Positions 8,251-18,103 of a DNA stretch of 64,000 nt are shown here, piece by piece. The stretch comes from OLB6 sp964525565. Lineage in GTDB: Bacteria; Bacteroidota; Ignavibacteria; Kapaibacteriales; Kapaibacteriaceae. Location of the stretch: NCBI GenBank assembly GCA_964525565.1, contig CAZGHI010000006.1, positions 17,092-81,091 of the forward strand, in the 5' to 3' direction. Each line of letters begins with the position of its first letter. The stretch's first letter is position 1. The position numbers and the translations under genes are program-made. The notes under the pieces were generated by a model that saw nothing but the letters and a program-made list of their open reading frames with translations, had not been told where the DNA came from and searched no databases.

Positions 8251-11097
8251 ATGACAAAGCCCTTGATTTTAGTTGACGGATTCTCGCTCGTCTTTCGAGC
8301 CTATCACGCACTCTCCCGCACAGGAATGCAGTCACCGGCAGGTGAACCCACCTTTGCAGTCTTCGCTTTCGCCAACATTTTGGCCGGATTACTGGATAAG
8401 CATAAGCCTGAAGCAATGGCTGTGGTGTTCGACACAGCAACACCAACGTTTCGCCATGAACTGTACAACCAGTACAAAGCCAACCGTGATGCCTTTCCCG
8501 ATGATCTGGTGCCTCAGTTGGCTAGGATCAAAACACTGATTGATCTCATGGGACTGCCTCGAATTGAGTTACCCGGTTTTGAGGCCGATGATCTGATTGG
8601 CACCATTGCCATGCGTGAATCTGCCGATGGCCACGACGTGTTGTGCGTTACCAGTGATAAAGACTACTTTCAGCTCGTTACCAACAAGGTTAAAGTGTTA
8701 CGTCCCGGAAAAGATGCCGGTACGTATGAGAAGTACGATGCGGCAAAGGTGCAAGAAAAGTTCGGTGTCGCACCGGAACATGTGATAGACGTGCTGGCCT
8801 TGATGGGCGATTCATCCGACAATGTTCCCGGAGTGAAAGGGATTGGTGAAAAAACCGCTATACCACTGATTCAAGAGTTCGGTTCACTCGAAAATCTCTA
8901 CAACAACCTTGAGAAGATCGAAAAAGCCTCTGTTCGGAAAAAACTCGAAGAATCACGAGAAATGGCATTTCTGTCCAAGCAACTTGTTACCATACATACC
9001 GATGTGCCCTTCGAGGCAAAACGCGATGTGTTGATTCGTAAGACAATGAATTATGATGCAATTGCTGCTCTATGCGAAGAATTAGGGTTCAATACCCTCC
9101 AACATCGCTTTAAGCAATACGCCGCTGCAGAGGGTGTTGTTCTTCAGGAAAGTCCAAGCCGTAGTACGCCGGATACCGATATCGCTTCTGGCAATGCCGA
9201 CCCTGAAGCTACAGAACACGAAAATGCTTATCGCCGCCTGAACACCGTTCGCGATGTACCCCACGAATACATCCTTGTTGATACTGTGGAGAAACTGGAT
9301 GATGCGCTCTCCGAGATCGGAACGCCGCCTTGGCTGAGCATCGATCTCGAAACCACAGGGTTAGATGCTATGTCGTGTTCCATTGTTGGTATCGCACTGT
9401 GCGCTCGCGAAGGACGGGCTTTTTACATAGATGTAGATGATACCAAAAGCGACGGACAGGCCGACATGTTTTCTTCACAACAAACAAATCATGGCATACC
9501 GGTGGCCGATGTTCTCTCCAAGCTTACGCCTGTCTTGCTCAATCGCACGATTGGAAAGGTCGGGCAAAATCTTAAGTACGATGCTCTGGTATTACGGCGA
9601 TACGACATTGTCCTTGAACCTATTGTTTTCGATACCATGCTCGCCAGCTACCTACTGAATCCCGACCAACAGCACAATCTCGATGCTCTGGCAGAACGGT
9701 GGCTATCATACAAACCCATATCCATAACAGAACTGATTGGAGAGAAGAAGTCAACGCAGCGAAGTATGCGAGATGTAGAACCATCACTCGTAGCAGAATA
9801 TGCGGGTGAAGATGCCGACATAGCGCTGAAGTTGGCAAATATTCTGCACCGCGAACTCGATCGTGAAGGTCTCACATCATTGGCAGAATCTATAGAATTC
9901 CCTGTCGAAGAAGTCATCGTTCAGGTAGAGTACAATGGAGTGTACATTGATCAAGGGGCTCTGGCAAACCTCGGAGAGTATATGCGTTCCGAGGCTGCTC
10001 GACTTGAACAGGCGATTTTTCAGGAAGCCGGCGAAACGTTCACCATAAACTCGCCCAAACAACTAGGCGAAGTGTTGTTTGAACGAATGAAGCTGCCTCA
10101 AAAGAAGAAGACAAAAACCGGCTATTCCACGGATGCTAGCGTACTATCCGAATTAGCGGATTCATTTCCTATTGCACGCCTTGTGCTTGAATACAGGCAG
10201 GTGGAGAAACTTCGCAACACATACGTCGACGCTTTGCCAAGGTTGATTAACAAAACAACCGGACGCGTTCATACATCGCTCAATCAAACCATTGCAGCAA
10301 CCGGAAGACTAAGCTCTACAGAGCCCAATCTGCAGAATATTCCGATACGAACAGAACTCGGACAGCAAATACGAAAAGCCTTCGTTCCACAACAGCCCGA
10401 TCATGTAATTCTTTCTGCTGATTATTCTCAAATAGAATTGCGCATTATGGCTGCTGCGTCGCAAGACCCCAATCTCATCGAGGCATTTCACAAGGGCACT
10501 GACATTCATAAGGCAACAGCCTCAGTCTTATTCGATGTTCCAATCAACGAGGTCACCAATGAGCAACGAAGAATCGCCAAAACAGTGAACTTTGGTATTA
10601 TGTACGGACAAGGCGCGTTTGGGCTATCACAGCAACTAGGCCTAAGCCGACAGGAGAGCCAGATGATCATTGCCAACTATTTCGAGAAATACCAGGGTAT
10701 CAAAAAATTTATAGACGAAACAGTAGCAACAACGCGCGACCGCGGGTACACCCTTACCCTTCGTGGCCGCCGTCGGTTCTTTCCACAAATCAATAGCTCC
10801 AACAAGACGCTGCAGGCTGCCGCAGAAAGGGCATGTATCAATACACCCATCCAAGGCAGCGCAGCCGATATGATGAAATTGGCAATGATTAACGTACATC
10901 GTCGCATGCAAGCCGAAAAGCTGCAAGCGCGAATGATGTTGCAGGTTCACGACGAATTGCTCTTTGAGGTGCACGAAAATGAACTTGTTCGCCTTCGTGC
11001 CCTAGTTGTTGAAGAAATGGAGAACGCAATGCCACTAAACAATGTGCCTGTGGTTGTTGATACAGGTTACGGCGCTTCTTGGTACGAGGCACATTAG
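8251..11097 (+). CDS. polA: DNA polymerase I
   Basis: A complete 948-residue PolA starting MTKPLILVDGFS at the ATG at 8251. Residues 1-290 form the 5' nuclease, including GDSSDNVPGVKGIGEKTA. The 3'-5' exonuclease is intact: D365 and E367 in IDLETT, GQNLKYD, and YAGEDADIA. The polymerase has motif A (SADYSQIELR, D724), motif B (RRIAKTVNFGIMYG) and motif C (QVHDEL, D901/E902). It fills gaps and removes Okazaki primers. It is the first gene of a long forward run. Confidence 0.98.
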   Translation: MTKPLILVDGFSLVFRAYHALSRTGMQSPAGEPTFAVFAFANILAGLLDKHKPEAMAVVFDTATPTFRHELYNQYKANRDAFPDDLVPQLARIKTLIDLMGLPRIELPGFEADDLIGTIAMRESADGHDVLCVTSDKDYFQLVTNKVKVLRPGKDAGTYEKYDAAKVQEKFGVAPEHVIDVLALMGDSSDNVPGVKGIGEKTAIPLIQEFGSLENLYNNLEKIEKASVRKKLEESREMAFLSKQLVTIHTDVPFEAKRDVLIRKTMNYDAIAALCEELGFNTLQHRFKQYAAAEGVVLQESPSRSTPDTDIASGNADPEATEHENAYRRLNTVRDVPHEYILVDTVEKLDDALSEIGTPPWLSIDLETTGLDAMSCSIVGIALCAREGRAFYIDVDDTKSDGQADMFSSQQTNHGIPVADVLSKLTPVLLNRTIGKVGQNLKYDALVLRRYDIVLEPIVFDTMLASYLLNPDQQHNLDALAERWLSYKPISITELIGEKKSTQRSMRDVEPSLVAEYAGEDADIALKLANILHRELDREGLTSLAESIEFPVEEVIVQVEYNGVYIDQGALANLGEYMRSEAARLEQAIFQEAGETFTINSPKQLGEVLFERMKLPQKKKTKTGYSTDASVLSELADSFPIARLVLEYRQVEKLRNTYVDALPRLINKTTGRVHTSLNQTIAATGRLSSTEPNLQNIPIRTELGQQIRKAFVPQQPDHVILSADYSQIELRIMAAASQDPNLIEAFHKGTDIHKATASVLFDVPINEVTNEQRRIAKTVNFGIMYGQGAFGLSQQLGLSRQESQMIIANYFEKYQGIKKFIDETVATTRDRGYTLTLRGRRRFFPQINSSNKTLQAAAERACINTPIQGSAADMMKLAMINVHRRMQAEKLQARMMLQVHDELLFEVHENELVRLRALVVEEMENAMPLNNVPVVVDTGYGASWYEAH

Positions 11098-11166
11098 CTA
11101 TCATTTACGTCCAGCGACATCATTGTAAATATCACTGATGCCAGCGTTCCATCCGTATTTTTGCCT

Positions 11167-12651
11167 ATGTCCTTGTTCATTGCAATAGTCCTGGGCTTAA
11201 TACAGGGTCTTACAGAATTTATACCAATAAGTAGCACGGCGCATTTGACTATTGCAGCTTCGTTGTTTGGAGTGATCGATCCCTCGCATCCGGAGAAGTG
11301 GACGGCCTTTATGGCTACCATCCAGATGGGTACACTTGCTGCCGTTTTTGTTTACTTCTGGAGGGATGTTGCACAACTTTCAACTGCAACCTTTACTGAG
11401 GTGCTGCAACCATGGCGAGTACGGCCATCCGCATGGTCGGTACATGCACGTCAGGCTGTTATGGTTGTTGTTGGAACAATTCCAATTGTGGTTGTAGGAT
11501 TGGCTGCAAAAAATATTATCGAAGGGGGCTTTACCAAGGACTTGGGTGTTATTGCCCTTGGGCTGATCGTGATTGGATTACTGCTGTGGTGGTCAGACAA
11601 ACGAGCCACATTTCATAGAAACCTGAACGATATTAAGCTACGCGATGCTCTTACTATTGGATGCGCACAGACGCTGGCCCTTATTCCCGGAGCATCACGG
11701 AGTGGGACAACAATCATGGCAGGATTATTTCGCGGTCTAAACCGAGAAGATGCAGCACGATTTTCCTTTCTGCTTTCAATACCGTCCATCTTTGGCGCTG
11801 GTGTGCTGGAGTTTATCGGAGAGCTGAAACATATCTCGTGGTCCGACGGTGGATTACAACTCCTTTTAGCAACTCTTGCCGCTTTGGTAAGTGGATATTA
11901 TTCCATTGCCTTCCTGATGAGGTTTCTTCGAACGCGCAGCGTTACGCTGTTTGTTGTGTACAGATTGATCCTTGGAGGGGTAGTTCTGGTTACCGCATGT
12001 AGTGATCCTTTACCCAAAACAGGCTACGAGAACCTTGATTCACACGGGACTTCTGTACCATTTCACAGAAGTGCTGTTGGCGGTGATGAACGAGCAGATA
12101 CCATTTCCGAAGTCACTGATATTGTAGTGGTGAATACAACGATGGGGCGATTTCAGATTGGCTTGTATGGCAACGAGGCACCGCGCACAGTTGAGAATTT
12201 TCTTCAACTGGTAAACAAGAAGGTGTACAACAGAACGTTAATACACCGCGTTGTGCCGGGATTCGTGATTCAAATGGGCGACCCGACAACGCGCGACCCT
12301 AAAGCGCGAAGTGAATGGGGGCGTGGAGGTTTTACGGCAACCGGAAGCCCCCTAATCGAAGAACTCGATACGCTATTGCCTTCGGCAAAGCGTGGTTATG
12401 TGGTAGGTGTCGTAGCAATGGCTCGCACACCCGAGCCAGGTTCGGGTACGAGTCAATTTTTCATCTGTTTGGAAAAAGCTGCTACACTTCCGTATCAATA
12501 CACGATTTTTGGACGAATTACAGAAGGCATGGATGTTGTTCGGAAGATTTCGGAAGTCGAAACGGAGCCCGGTACATTTGGCGAAGTCAATCCAATGCCA
12601 CGAAAACCCATCATTATCCATTCGATAAAAACTAAAAACATCAGGAAGTAG
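11167..12651 (+). CDS. uppP: Undecaprenyl-diphosphatase fused to a cyclophilin PPIase
   Basis: One 494-residue frame. Residues 1 to about 277 are a full UppP/BacA: QGLTEFIPISSTAH (13-26), PGASRSGT (174-181) and the usual last helix VYRLILGGVVLV. They would recycle undecaprenyl diphosphate for cell-wall synthesis. Instead of stopping, the frame continues through a polar linker into a cyclophilin domain (about 310-490; HRVVPGFVIQMGD, GTSQFFICL). The junction YRLILGGVVLVTAC, with Cys at 278, also reads as a lipoprotein signal and lipobox, and GTG at 11956 could start it. So the product may be one fusion, a precursor cut by signal peptidase II, or two nested proteins. The first ATG (11167) is preferred to a TTG two codons earlier. 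Confidence 0.88.
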   Translation: MSLFIAIVLGLIQGLTEFIPISSTAHLTIAASLFGVIDPSHPEKWTAFMATIQMGTLAAVFVYFWRDVAQLSTATFTEVLQPWRVRPSAWSVHARQAVMVVVGTIPIVVVGLAAKNIIEGGFTKDLGVIALGLIVIGLLLWWSDKRATFHRNLNDIKLRDALTIGCAQTLALIPGASRSGTTIMAGLFRGLNREDAARFSFLLSIPSIFGAGVLEFIGELKHISWSDGGLQLLLATLAALVSGYYSIAFLMRFLRTRSVTLFVVYRLILGGVVLVTACSDPLPKTGYENLDSHGTSVPFHRSAVGGDERADTISEVTDIVVVNTTMGRFQIGLYGNEAPRTVENFLQLVNKKVYNRTLIHRVVPGFVIQMGDPTTRDPKARSEWGRGGFTATGSPLIEELDTLLPSAKRGYVVGVVAMARTPEPGSGTSQFFICLEKAATLPYQYTIFGRITEGMDVVRKISEVETEPGTFGEVNPMPRKPIIIHSIKTKNIRK

Positions 12652-12659
12652 GAGAACCC

Positions 12660-13271
12660 ATGATTCGAGCACTCTTAATTGCAACCCTAATAACAGGATT
12701 TATTATGTCGGCAGACGCCAACGCACAACAATCGGATGCACCAAAACCCAAGTCGCCTCCACAAGGGAACACCCCAACCGATACCTTTCAAATAACAGTG
12801 CGACAAGGCAACACAGAGCTTGGAACCATTGAGTTTGTACTATGGCCTGGTGTAGCTCCGAAACATGTTGAATTTGTTGCGAAGAGAATTGCAGAAGGCT
12901 GGTATAATGGATCTGCCTTTCACCGGGTAATTCCCGGATTTATGATCCAAGGGGGCGATCCAAACTCAAAATCACAGCCACGCGAAACATGGGGTGGCGG
13001 CGGCTTCCCGGAAAAAGTAGTGGCTGAGTTTAACGATCGCAAACACGAGCGAGGCGTGATGAGTGCAGCACGCACGCAAGACCCCAATAGTTTTAGCGGA
13101 CAGTTCTTTATTTGTGTTGCCGACGCGCCTTGGCTGGATGGCCAATACACAGCTTTTGGTAAAGTAACGAAGGGCATGGAGGTTGTGGACCAAATTGTGG
13201 CATCTCCGCGCGATTCCCGCAATAACCCGATTGAGAAAATCGAAATGACGGTGGTTAAGAAGGGTTCATGA
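12660..13271 (+). CDS. Secreted cyclophilin-type peptidyl-prolyl isomerase
   Basis: A 203-residue protein with an N-terminal signal peptide (MIRALLIATLITGFIMSADANAQ) and a single cyclophilin domain: GSAFHRVIPGFMIQGGD, then FSGQFFICVADAPWLDGQYTAFGKV. Arg and Phe of the active site are present. It would isomerise X-Pro bonds in the periplasm. AGGAGA lies just before the ATG. It follows the UppP-cyclophilin fusion by 8 bp, so two cyclophilins are made together, and its stop overlaps the next start by 4 nt. Confidence 0.93.
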   Translation: MIRALLIATLITGFIMSADANAQQSDAPKPKSPPQGNTPTDTFQITVRQGNTELGTIEFVLWPGVAPKHVEFVAKRIAEGWYNGSAFHRVIPGFMIQGGDPNSKSQPRETWGGGGFPEKVVAEFNDRKHERGVMSAARTQDPNSFSGQFFICVADAPWLDGQYTAFGKVTKGMEVVDQIVASPRDSRNNPIEKIEMTVVKKGS

Positions 13272-14797
13272 TAGCGATCATTACAGTAGTAGCCCTGGCA
13301 GTAACCCTCCAGGGCAAGGTGTTTGCACAAACCGATACATCGGATAGGCCAACCAACCTTGGCCCGATGGTGAATGGTCCGTACGATGATATCCTACCTG
13401 TGATATCTCCCGATGGGCAAACATTATACTTTTGCCGCAGCCACGATCCGGAAAACATTGGAGGAGCACGACAAGATATCTGGTACAGCGAGTTGCAACC
13501 GGATGGTTCCTGGGGGCAAGCCAAGAATATTGGTGTACCTCTCAATAATCGGGATAACAACTACCTCTGTTCCATCACTCCCGATGGGAACACGGCTCTT
13601 GTTGGCGATGGATACTCCGATGCTCGTAGTAAACATCGCTCCGTGGCTATCAGTTATCGCACTGCTCATGGCTGGTCTGCTCCAAGAAGTTTGCAGATCG
13701 AGAACTACTACAACAACAATCGCTTTGGTGAGTTCTCGCTTGCAAATGATGGTAAAACGTTGATCATGGCCATTGAGCGACAAGATTCAAAGGGAGGCAA
13801 GGATCTTTACGTATCGTTTCGTAACCCGGACAGTACATGGACGGAACCTCGAAATCTTGGCGACGTTGTAAACTCGTTGGGCCATGAAGCAACACCGTTT
13901 ATTGCTTCTGATAACTCCTCGCTCTATTTCGCCAGCGACGGTCTGGGCGGCTTTGGTGCATTTGATGTTTTTGTAACCAGACGTCTTGATAGCACATGGA
14001 CGCAGTGGAGTACGCCGGAGAATCTGGGAAGTTCAATTAATTCTTCCGGTTGGGACCTCTACTATACCATTCCTGCCTCCGGCGACTTTGCATATTACGT
14101 GTCGTACACAAACACGTATGGTGCCGGCGATATTTTCAAGATTCGTCTGCCTGAAAATATGCGTCCGAAACCGGTGGTGCTGGTTCGTGGACGTGTATTG
14201 AACAAGAATACCAACGAGCCAATCGAAGCAGACATTGCCTACGAAGATTTGAGAACAGGCAAAGAGTTGGGTATTGCCCGCTCAACGCCGGGAAGCGGTA
14301 CGTATAAAATTGTGCTACCAGCAGGTGCACGATATGGCTTCAGAGCTTCGGCCGATGGGTATATCTCAGTAAATGAGAACGTTGATCTTACCGACATTAA
14401 AGTCTATACCGAAATCCAACGGGACCTGTACTTAGTTCCTATCGAAGCCGGTAGCGTTGCACAGTTGAATAATATCTTTTTTGACTACGACAAGTGGGAC
14501 CTTCGCCCGGAAAGTCGTTATGAGTTGAATCGGTTTGTGGAGGTGCTGAACAAGAATCCTACCTTGCGTATCGAGATTGCCGGGCATACCGATAGTGTCG
14601 GATCGGACAGTTACAACGATAAACTTTCGGACAGAAGAGCAAAGTCCGTATATGACTATCTCGTGACGGAAGGTGGCATCAGCCCAACCCGCATGAAATC
14701 CAAAGGCTACGGCGAGAAGCAACCCGTTGCCAGTAATTCCACACCCGAAGGCCGCCAACTCAACAGGCGGGTTGAGATTGTTATCCTCGAAAAGTAA
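13268..14797 (+). CDS. OmpA-like envelope protein with PD40 repeats
   Basis: A 509-residue exported protein. After a short signal (ends VFAQ) come several WD40-like PD40 repeats (ISPDGQTLYFCRS, ITPDGNTALVGDG, IASDNSSLYFASDG), then a carboxypeptidase-regulatory-like beta-sandwich (VLVRGRVLNKNTNEPI), and a C-terminal OmpA peptidoglycan-binding domain (FDYDKWDLRPESR, IEIAGHTDSVGSD, DRRAKSVYDYL, NRRVEIVIL). This architecture is common in Bacteroidota and includes the type IX secretion accessory protein PorE. That specific role is only a possibility here. It is translationally coupled to the cyclophilin upstream. Confidence 0.9.
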   Translation: MIAIITVVALAVTLQGKVFAQTDTSDRPTNLGPMVNGPYDDILPVISPDGQTLYFCRSHDPENIGGARQDIWYSELQPDGSWGQAKNIGVPLNNRDNNYLCSITPDGNTALVGDGYSDARSKHRSVAISYRTAHGWSAPRSLQIENYYNNNRFGEFSLANDGKTLIMAIERQDSKGGKDLYVSFRNPDSTWTEPRNLGDVVNSLGHEATPFIASDNSSLYFASDGLGGFGAFDVFVTRRLDSTWTQWSTPENLGSSINSSGWDLYYTIPASGDFAYYVSYTNTYGAGDIFKIRLPENMRPKPVVLVRGRVLNKNTNEPIEADIAYEDLRTGKELGIARSTPGSGTYKIVLPAGARYGFRASADGYISVNENVDLTDIKVYTEIQRDLYLVPIEAGSVAQLNNIFFDYDKWDLRPESRYELNRFVEVLNKNPTLRIEIAGHTDSVGSDSYNDKLSDRRAKSVYDYLVTEGGISPTRMKSKGYGEKQPVASNSTPEGRQLNRRVEIVILEK

Positions 14798-14802
14798 AAC
14801 CT

Positions 14803-16725
14803 ATGATCATCACTTTGCCAAATGGAGACCGAAGAGAATATCCTTCGGGAACAACCGGTGCCGAAATTGCATTGAGCATATCGGAAGGTCTGTCGCGCAT
14901 TGCTGTTGGAATACTTGTTAATGGTACACCATACGATCTGTCCAGACCGATACAGAACGATGCTACCGTTCGTATTCTCACATTCGATGATCCGGAGGGC
15001 AAGGAAATATTCTGGCACAGCACAGCCCACCTGATGGCCGAAGCCCTAGAGGCTCTGTATCCCGGAATACAGTTTGGGATCGGCCCACCAATCGAAAACG
15101 GCTTTTACTATGATGTGGAGCCACCGGAGGGCGTTACCATAAGCATAGATGCGTTGCCAACGATCGAAAATAAGATGCGCGAACTTGCAAAACTCGATAA
15201 CCGATACGAACGCATCGAAGTGAGTTGGGATAGTGCTGTTGCCTACTTTACAGATAAAGGAGACCGGTACAAGCTGGAACTTCTTGAAGGACTGAAAGAC
15301 AGCGAGATTACCTTCTACCGTCAAGGGGGGTTTACCGATCTGTGCCGCGGTACACATATTCCATCAACGGGGATGATCAAGTTCCCGAAACTGCTTAGCG
15401 TTGCCGGCGCCTATTGGAAAGGTGATGTCACACGCAAGATGCTCACGCGCATTTACGGCATCAGCTTTCCGAAAAAATCCCAGCTTGACGAGTTTATTAC
15501 TCTGCGGGAAGAAGCCGAACGAAGAGACCACAGAAAGCTTGGTAAAGAACTCGAAATTTATACCATCACCCCACTCATAGGGGGGGGGCTTCCGGTGTGG
15601 CTTCCAAATGGCACCATCGTTCGGAGAAGACTGGAAGCTTTTCTACGCACTGAACAACTGAAAAGGGGCTATCAAGAAGTGATCACGCCTCACATTGGCA
15701 ACCTGGAGATGTACAAAATCTCCGGGCACTATCCATACTACGCCGATTCACAGTTCGACCCCATCACGGTGGAAGAAGAGCAGTACCTTCTCAAACCCAT
15801 GAACTGTCCGCACCACCATCAGATCTATGCCTCGAAACCGCGTTCGTATCGGGATCTCCCGGTGCGCATTGCCGAGTTTGGAACAGTATATCGGTACGAA
15901 CAAAGCGGCGAACTCAATGGTTTAAGTCGCGTGCGTGGCTTTACTCAGGATGATGCTCATATTTACTGCACACATGACCAGCTCAAGAACGAGATCAAGA
16001 ACGTTGTAGAATTAACCCAACTCGTATTCTCAACCTTTGGCATGGACGTGTCAACCCGACTTAGCTTTCGTGATGATAACGAAAGTAAGTACGGTGGAGA
16101 CATTAGCCTGTGGGAGCGTTCTCAGCAAGAGATCAAAGAGGTAGCCGACGAGATGAACCTCGACTACTTTATTGGCTTGGGTGAAGCAGCCTTTTATGGG
16201 CCCAAAATTGATTTCATCGTGCGGGATGCAATTGGCAGAAAGTGGCAACTGGGAACGGTTCAGGTTGATTATGTAATGCCGGAACGATTTGCTCTGGAGT
16301 ATGCCGGATCCGATAATGCAAAACACCGCCCTGTGATCATTCACAGAGCGCCGTTTGGCTCTATGGAGCGATTCATCTCAATCCTCATTGAGCACTACGC
16401 CGGTAACTTCCCTTTCTGGCTTGCCCCAGTACAGATGAGCATATTACCAATTGCTGATGCCCATCACAGTTTCGCTACAGATTTGGCAGCAGAGTTCGAG
16501 GCTATGGGTTTCCGGGTGTACACGGACCTCCGTAACGAGAAGATCAGTCGCAAGATTGCAGAAAGCGAACAGAAGAAAATACCCTTTGCACTCGTCATTG
16601 GGTCGAAAGAGATCGAACAAGACAGTGTTTCACTTCGTAAACATGGCGAGGGTGACAAAGGCCTGATGAAAGTGGCTGCCGTTACAGAGTTGTTTCGTGA
16701 ACTGAACATTCCCGGAGCACAGTAG
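14803..16725 (+). CDS. thrS: Threonyl-tRNA synthetase
   Basis: A complete 640-residue ThrS. An N-terminal TGS domain is followed by an editing domain with HSTAHLMAEAL and CRGTHIPSTG, so Ser-tRNA proofreading should work. The class II catalytic core shows the Zn ligand region MNCPHHHQIY, motif 2 (YRYEQSGELNGL.RVRGFTQDDAH) and motif 3 (HRAPFGSMERF), then the anticodon-binding domain. A run of nine G (15580-15588) encodes part of LIGGGLP and is in frame. I see no T-box or operator in the 5-bp gap before it, so it should be read with the polA-to-ferredoxin run. Confidence 0.98.
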   Translation: MIITLPNGDRREYPSGTTGAEIALSISEGLSRIAVGILVNGTPYDLSRPIQNDATVRILTFDDPEGKEIFWHSTAHLMAEALEALYPGIQFGIGPPIENGFYYDVEPPEGVTISIDALPTIENKMRELAKLDNRYERIEVSWDSAVAYFTDKGDRYKLELLEGLKDSEITFYRQGGFTDLCRGTHIPSTGMIKFPKLLSVAGAYWKGDVTRKMLTRIYGISFPKKSQLDEFITLREEAERRDHRKLGKELEIYTITPLIGGGLPVWLPNGTIVRRRLEAFLRTEQLKRGYQEVITPHIGNLEMYKISGHYPYYADSQFDPITVEEEQYLLKPMNCPHHHQIYASKPRSYRDLPVRIAEFGTVYRYEQSGELNGLSRVRGFTQDDAHIYCTHDQLKNEIKNVVELTQLVFSTFGMDVSTRLSFRDDNESKYGGDISLWERSQQEIKEVADEMNLDYFIGLGEAAFYGPKIDFIVRDAIGRKWQLGTVQVDYVMPERFALEYAGSDNAKHRPVIIHRAPFGSMERFISILIEHYAGNFPFWLAPVQMSILPIADAHHSFATDLAAEFEAMGFRVYTDLRNEKISRKIAESEQKKIPFALVIGSKEIEQDSVSLRKHGEGDKGLMKVAAVTELFRELNIPGAQ

Positions 16726-17382
16726 GTGACTGCAGCTCGCCGAAGGATACTCTCTCGGAAATTGTTGCTGTTGGTACTAATCGTAACGATTACCGTTGTT
16801 ATTGTACCCTTGGCGATTTCGCTTATGGTGGACACAAAAACGAACTCCTTCGTTTACACTGTTGCATCAGCCCCTTACCGTAAAGTGGGTATAGTACTTG
16901 GCACAAGTCGAAGAGCGCGTGGAGGTGGTGTAAACCAGTACTACCGAGAGAGAATGATTACGGCAGCAGAGTTGTATGCTGCCGGAAAAATTCAGGTGCT
17001 GCTGGTAAGCGGAGACAATGGAACTGTAGAATACAATGAGCCGGATTTAGTTTCCCTTGGCGTGCCTGCCGATAGAATTGCCCTCGACTTTGCCGGATTT
17101 GATACATACGATTCGATGGTCCGGGCTAAGAAGGTGTGGGGAATAGATTCTACCCTTGTTATTTCACAGGAGTTTCATGTGAGAAGGGCAATCTACATTG
17201 CTCAACATCGCGATATCAACGCACTAGGTGTTGTTGCACGAGAGCCGTCAGGCACCGTTTCGTTTACCTCGTTTCGCGAGTTTATCGCCCGACTCAAGAT
17301 GGTGCTCGATGTGCACATCCTGCAGAGCGAACCAAAGTACCTGGGACCTCCGGAATCACTTCCACTTGATACGCACGGGTAA
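16726..17382 (+). CDS. SanA/YdcF-like DUF218 membrane-anchored protein
   Basis: The GTG start follows the thrS stop with no gap. The 218-residue product has one N-terminal membrane helix (LLLLVLIVTITVVIVPLAI) and a DUF218 domain: VGIVLGTSRR, QVLLVSGDNG, DTYDSMVRAKK and LVISQEFHVRRAIYIA. It is closest in layout to SanA, an envelope-barrier protein linked to vancomycin sensitivity in enteric bacteria. The biochemical activity of the family is not settled. The stop overlaps the next start (TAATG). Confidence 0.85.
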   Translation: MTAARRRILSRKLLLLVLIVTITVVIVPLAISLMVDTKTNSFVYTVASAPYRKVGIVLGTSRRARGGGVNQYYRERMITAAELYAAGKIQVLLVSGDNGTVEYNEPDLVSLGVPADRIALDFAGFDTYDSMVRAKKVWGIDSTLVISQEFHVRRAIYIAQHRDINALGVVAREPSGTVSFTSFREFIARLKMVLDVHILQSEPKYLGPPESLPLDTHG

Positions 17383-17741
17383 TGTTAGTGCATCGAACAT
17401 CGAATCTGCTGGCCGCAGCGGCCATTCTTACGAGTACTGCAGGTTTTGCTCTTAGCAATGAAGTTGCCTCACTACCTGGTTCCGTTTATGGTATTGGTGT
17501 TATTGGTATCGGTTTTATACCACGTGAAAATCTCCGACGCATTTTGTGGCTAACACTTAGTTCCATCAGCATGGTTCTTTCGGCCTCGGCTGTGCCCCGC
17601 ATGATTCGCATTGCTTTGGGTCAACAGCAGCCAAATCCTGTTGCAACAGCAGTGGTAGCTATTCTCTCAATACTTAGTTTGTTTCACTTAACACTCATCA
17701 TCCGATGGACAATCGCACAGAGGCGATCCGCAAGAAGCTAG
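17382..17741 (+). CDS. Small hypothetical membrane protein
   Basis: A 119-residue protein with four hydrophobic segments: residues about 8-25, 33-47, 52-72 and 86-108. I do not recognise the family. The start overlaps the SanA-like stop (TAATG), and the 3' end overlaps the ferredoxin gene by 37 bp, so it is part of the same operon. A small envelope protein is all that can be said. Confidence 0.55.
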   Translation: MLVHRTSNLLAAAAILTSTAGFALSNEVASLPGSVYGIGVIGIGFIPRENLRRILWLTLSSISMVLSASAVPRMIRIALGQQQPNPVATAVVAILSILSLFHLTLIIRWTIAQRRSARS

Positions 17742-18103
17742 ATGACAAAGTATCAACACTTGGCATTGGCACCCACGAACGACACATATTCTTATGCTCT
17801 GACCAAACAACGCCAAAGTGTTGTTCAAAGGAAGCAGGTCTTGAGTCGTGGAATTATTTGAAGACCCGACTAGACGAGTTAGGCCTTGCAACACCTGGCA
17901 AAGTGTATCGAACAAAGGCAAATTGTTTACGCGTGTGTCTAATGGGTCCGATTGCTGTCGTTTATCCAGATGCAATATGGTATCACAGTTGCACACCAGA
18001 GAATCTGGAGACCATCATTCAGCAACATCTTATTGGTGGTAAACCTGTTCAAGAACTCACCATCCAACACAGTCAGGAAGCATCGAGCACCGATACGATG
18101 TAG
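17705..18103 (+). CDS. Thioredoxin-like [2Fe-2S] ferredoxin
   Basis: A 132-residue protein with the cysteine pattern of thioredoxin-like ferredoxins: RHIFLCSDQTTPKCC near residues 27-41 and NCLRVCLMGPIAVVYPD near residues 73-89. These four cysteines would hold a [2Fe-2S] cluster. The C-terminal tail (about 20 residues after QQHLIGGKP) is extra. Family members are electron carriers of uncertain partner or NADH-dehydrogenase-like subunits. It overlaps the end of the convergent cytochrome b gene by 31 bp. Confidence 0.8.
   Translation: MDNRTEAIRKKLDDKVSTLGIGTHERHIFLCSDQTTPKCCSKEAGLESWNYLKTRLDELGLATPGKVYRTKANCLRVCLMGPIAVVYPDAIWYHSCTPENLETIIQQHLIGGKPVQELTIQHSQEASSTDTM

Noticed and set aside
15580..15588. 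G9 run in thrS as a frameshift
   Set aside because: The reading frame is intact on both sides (LIGGGLP) and the protein is full length.
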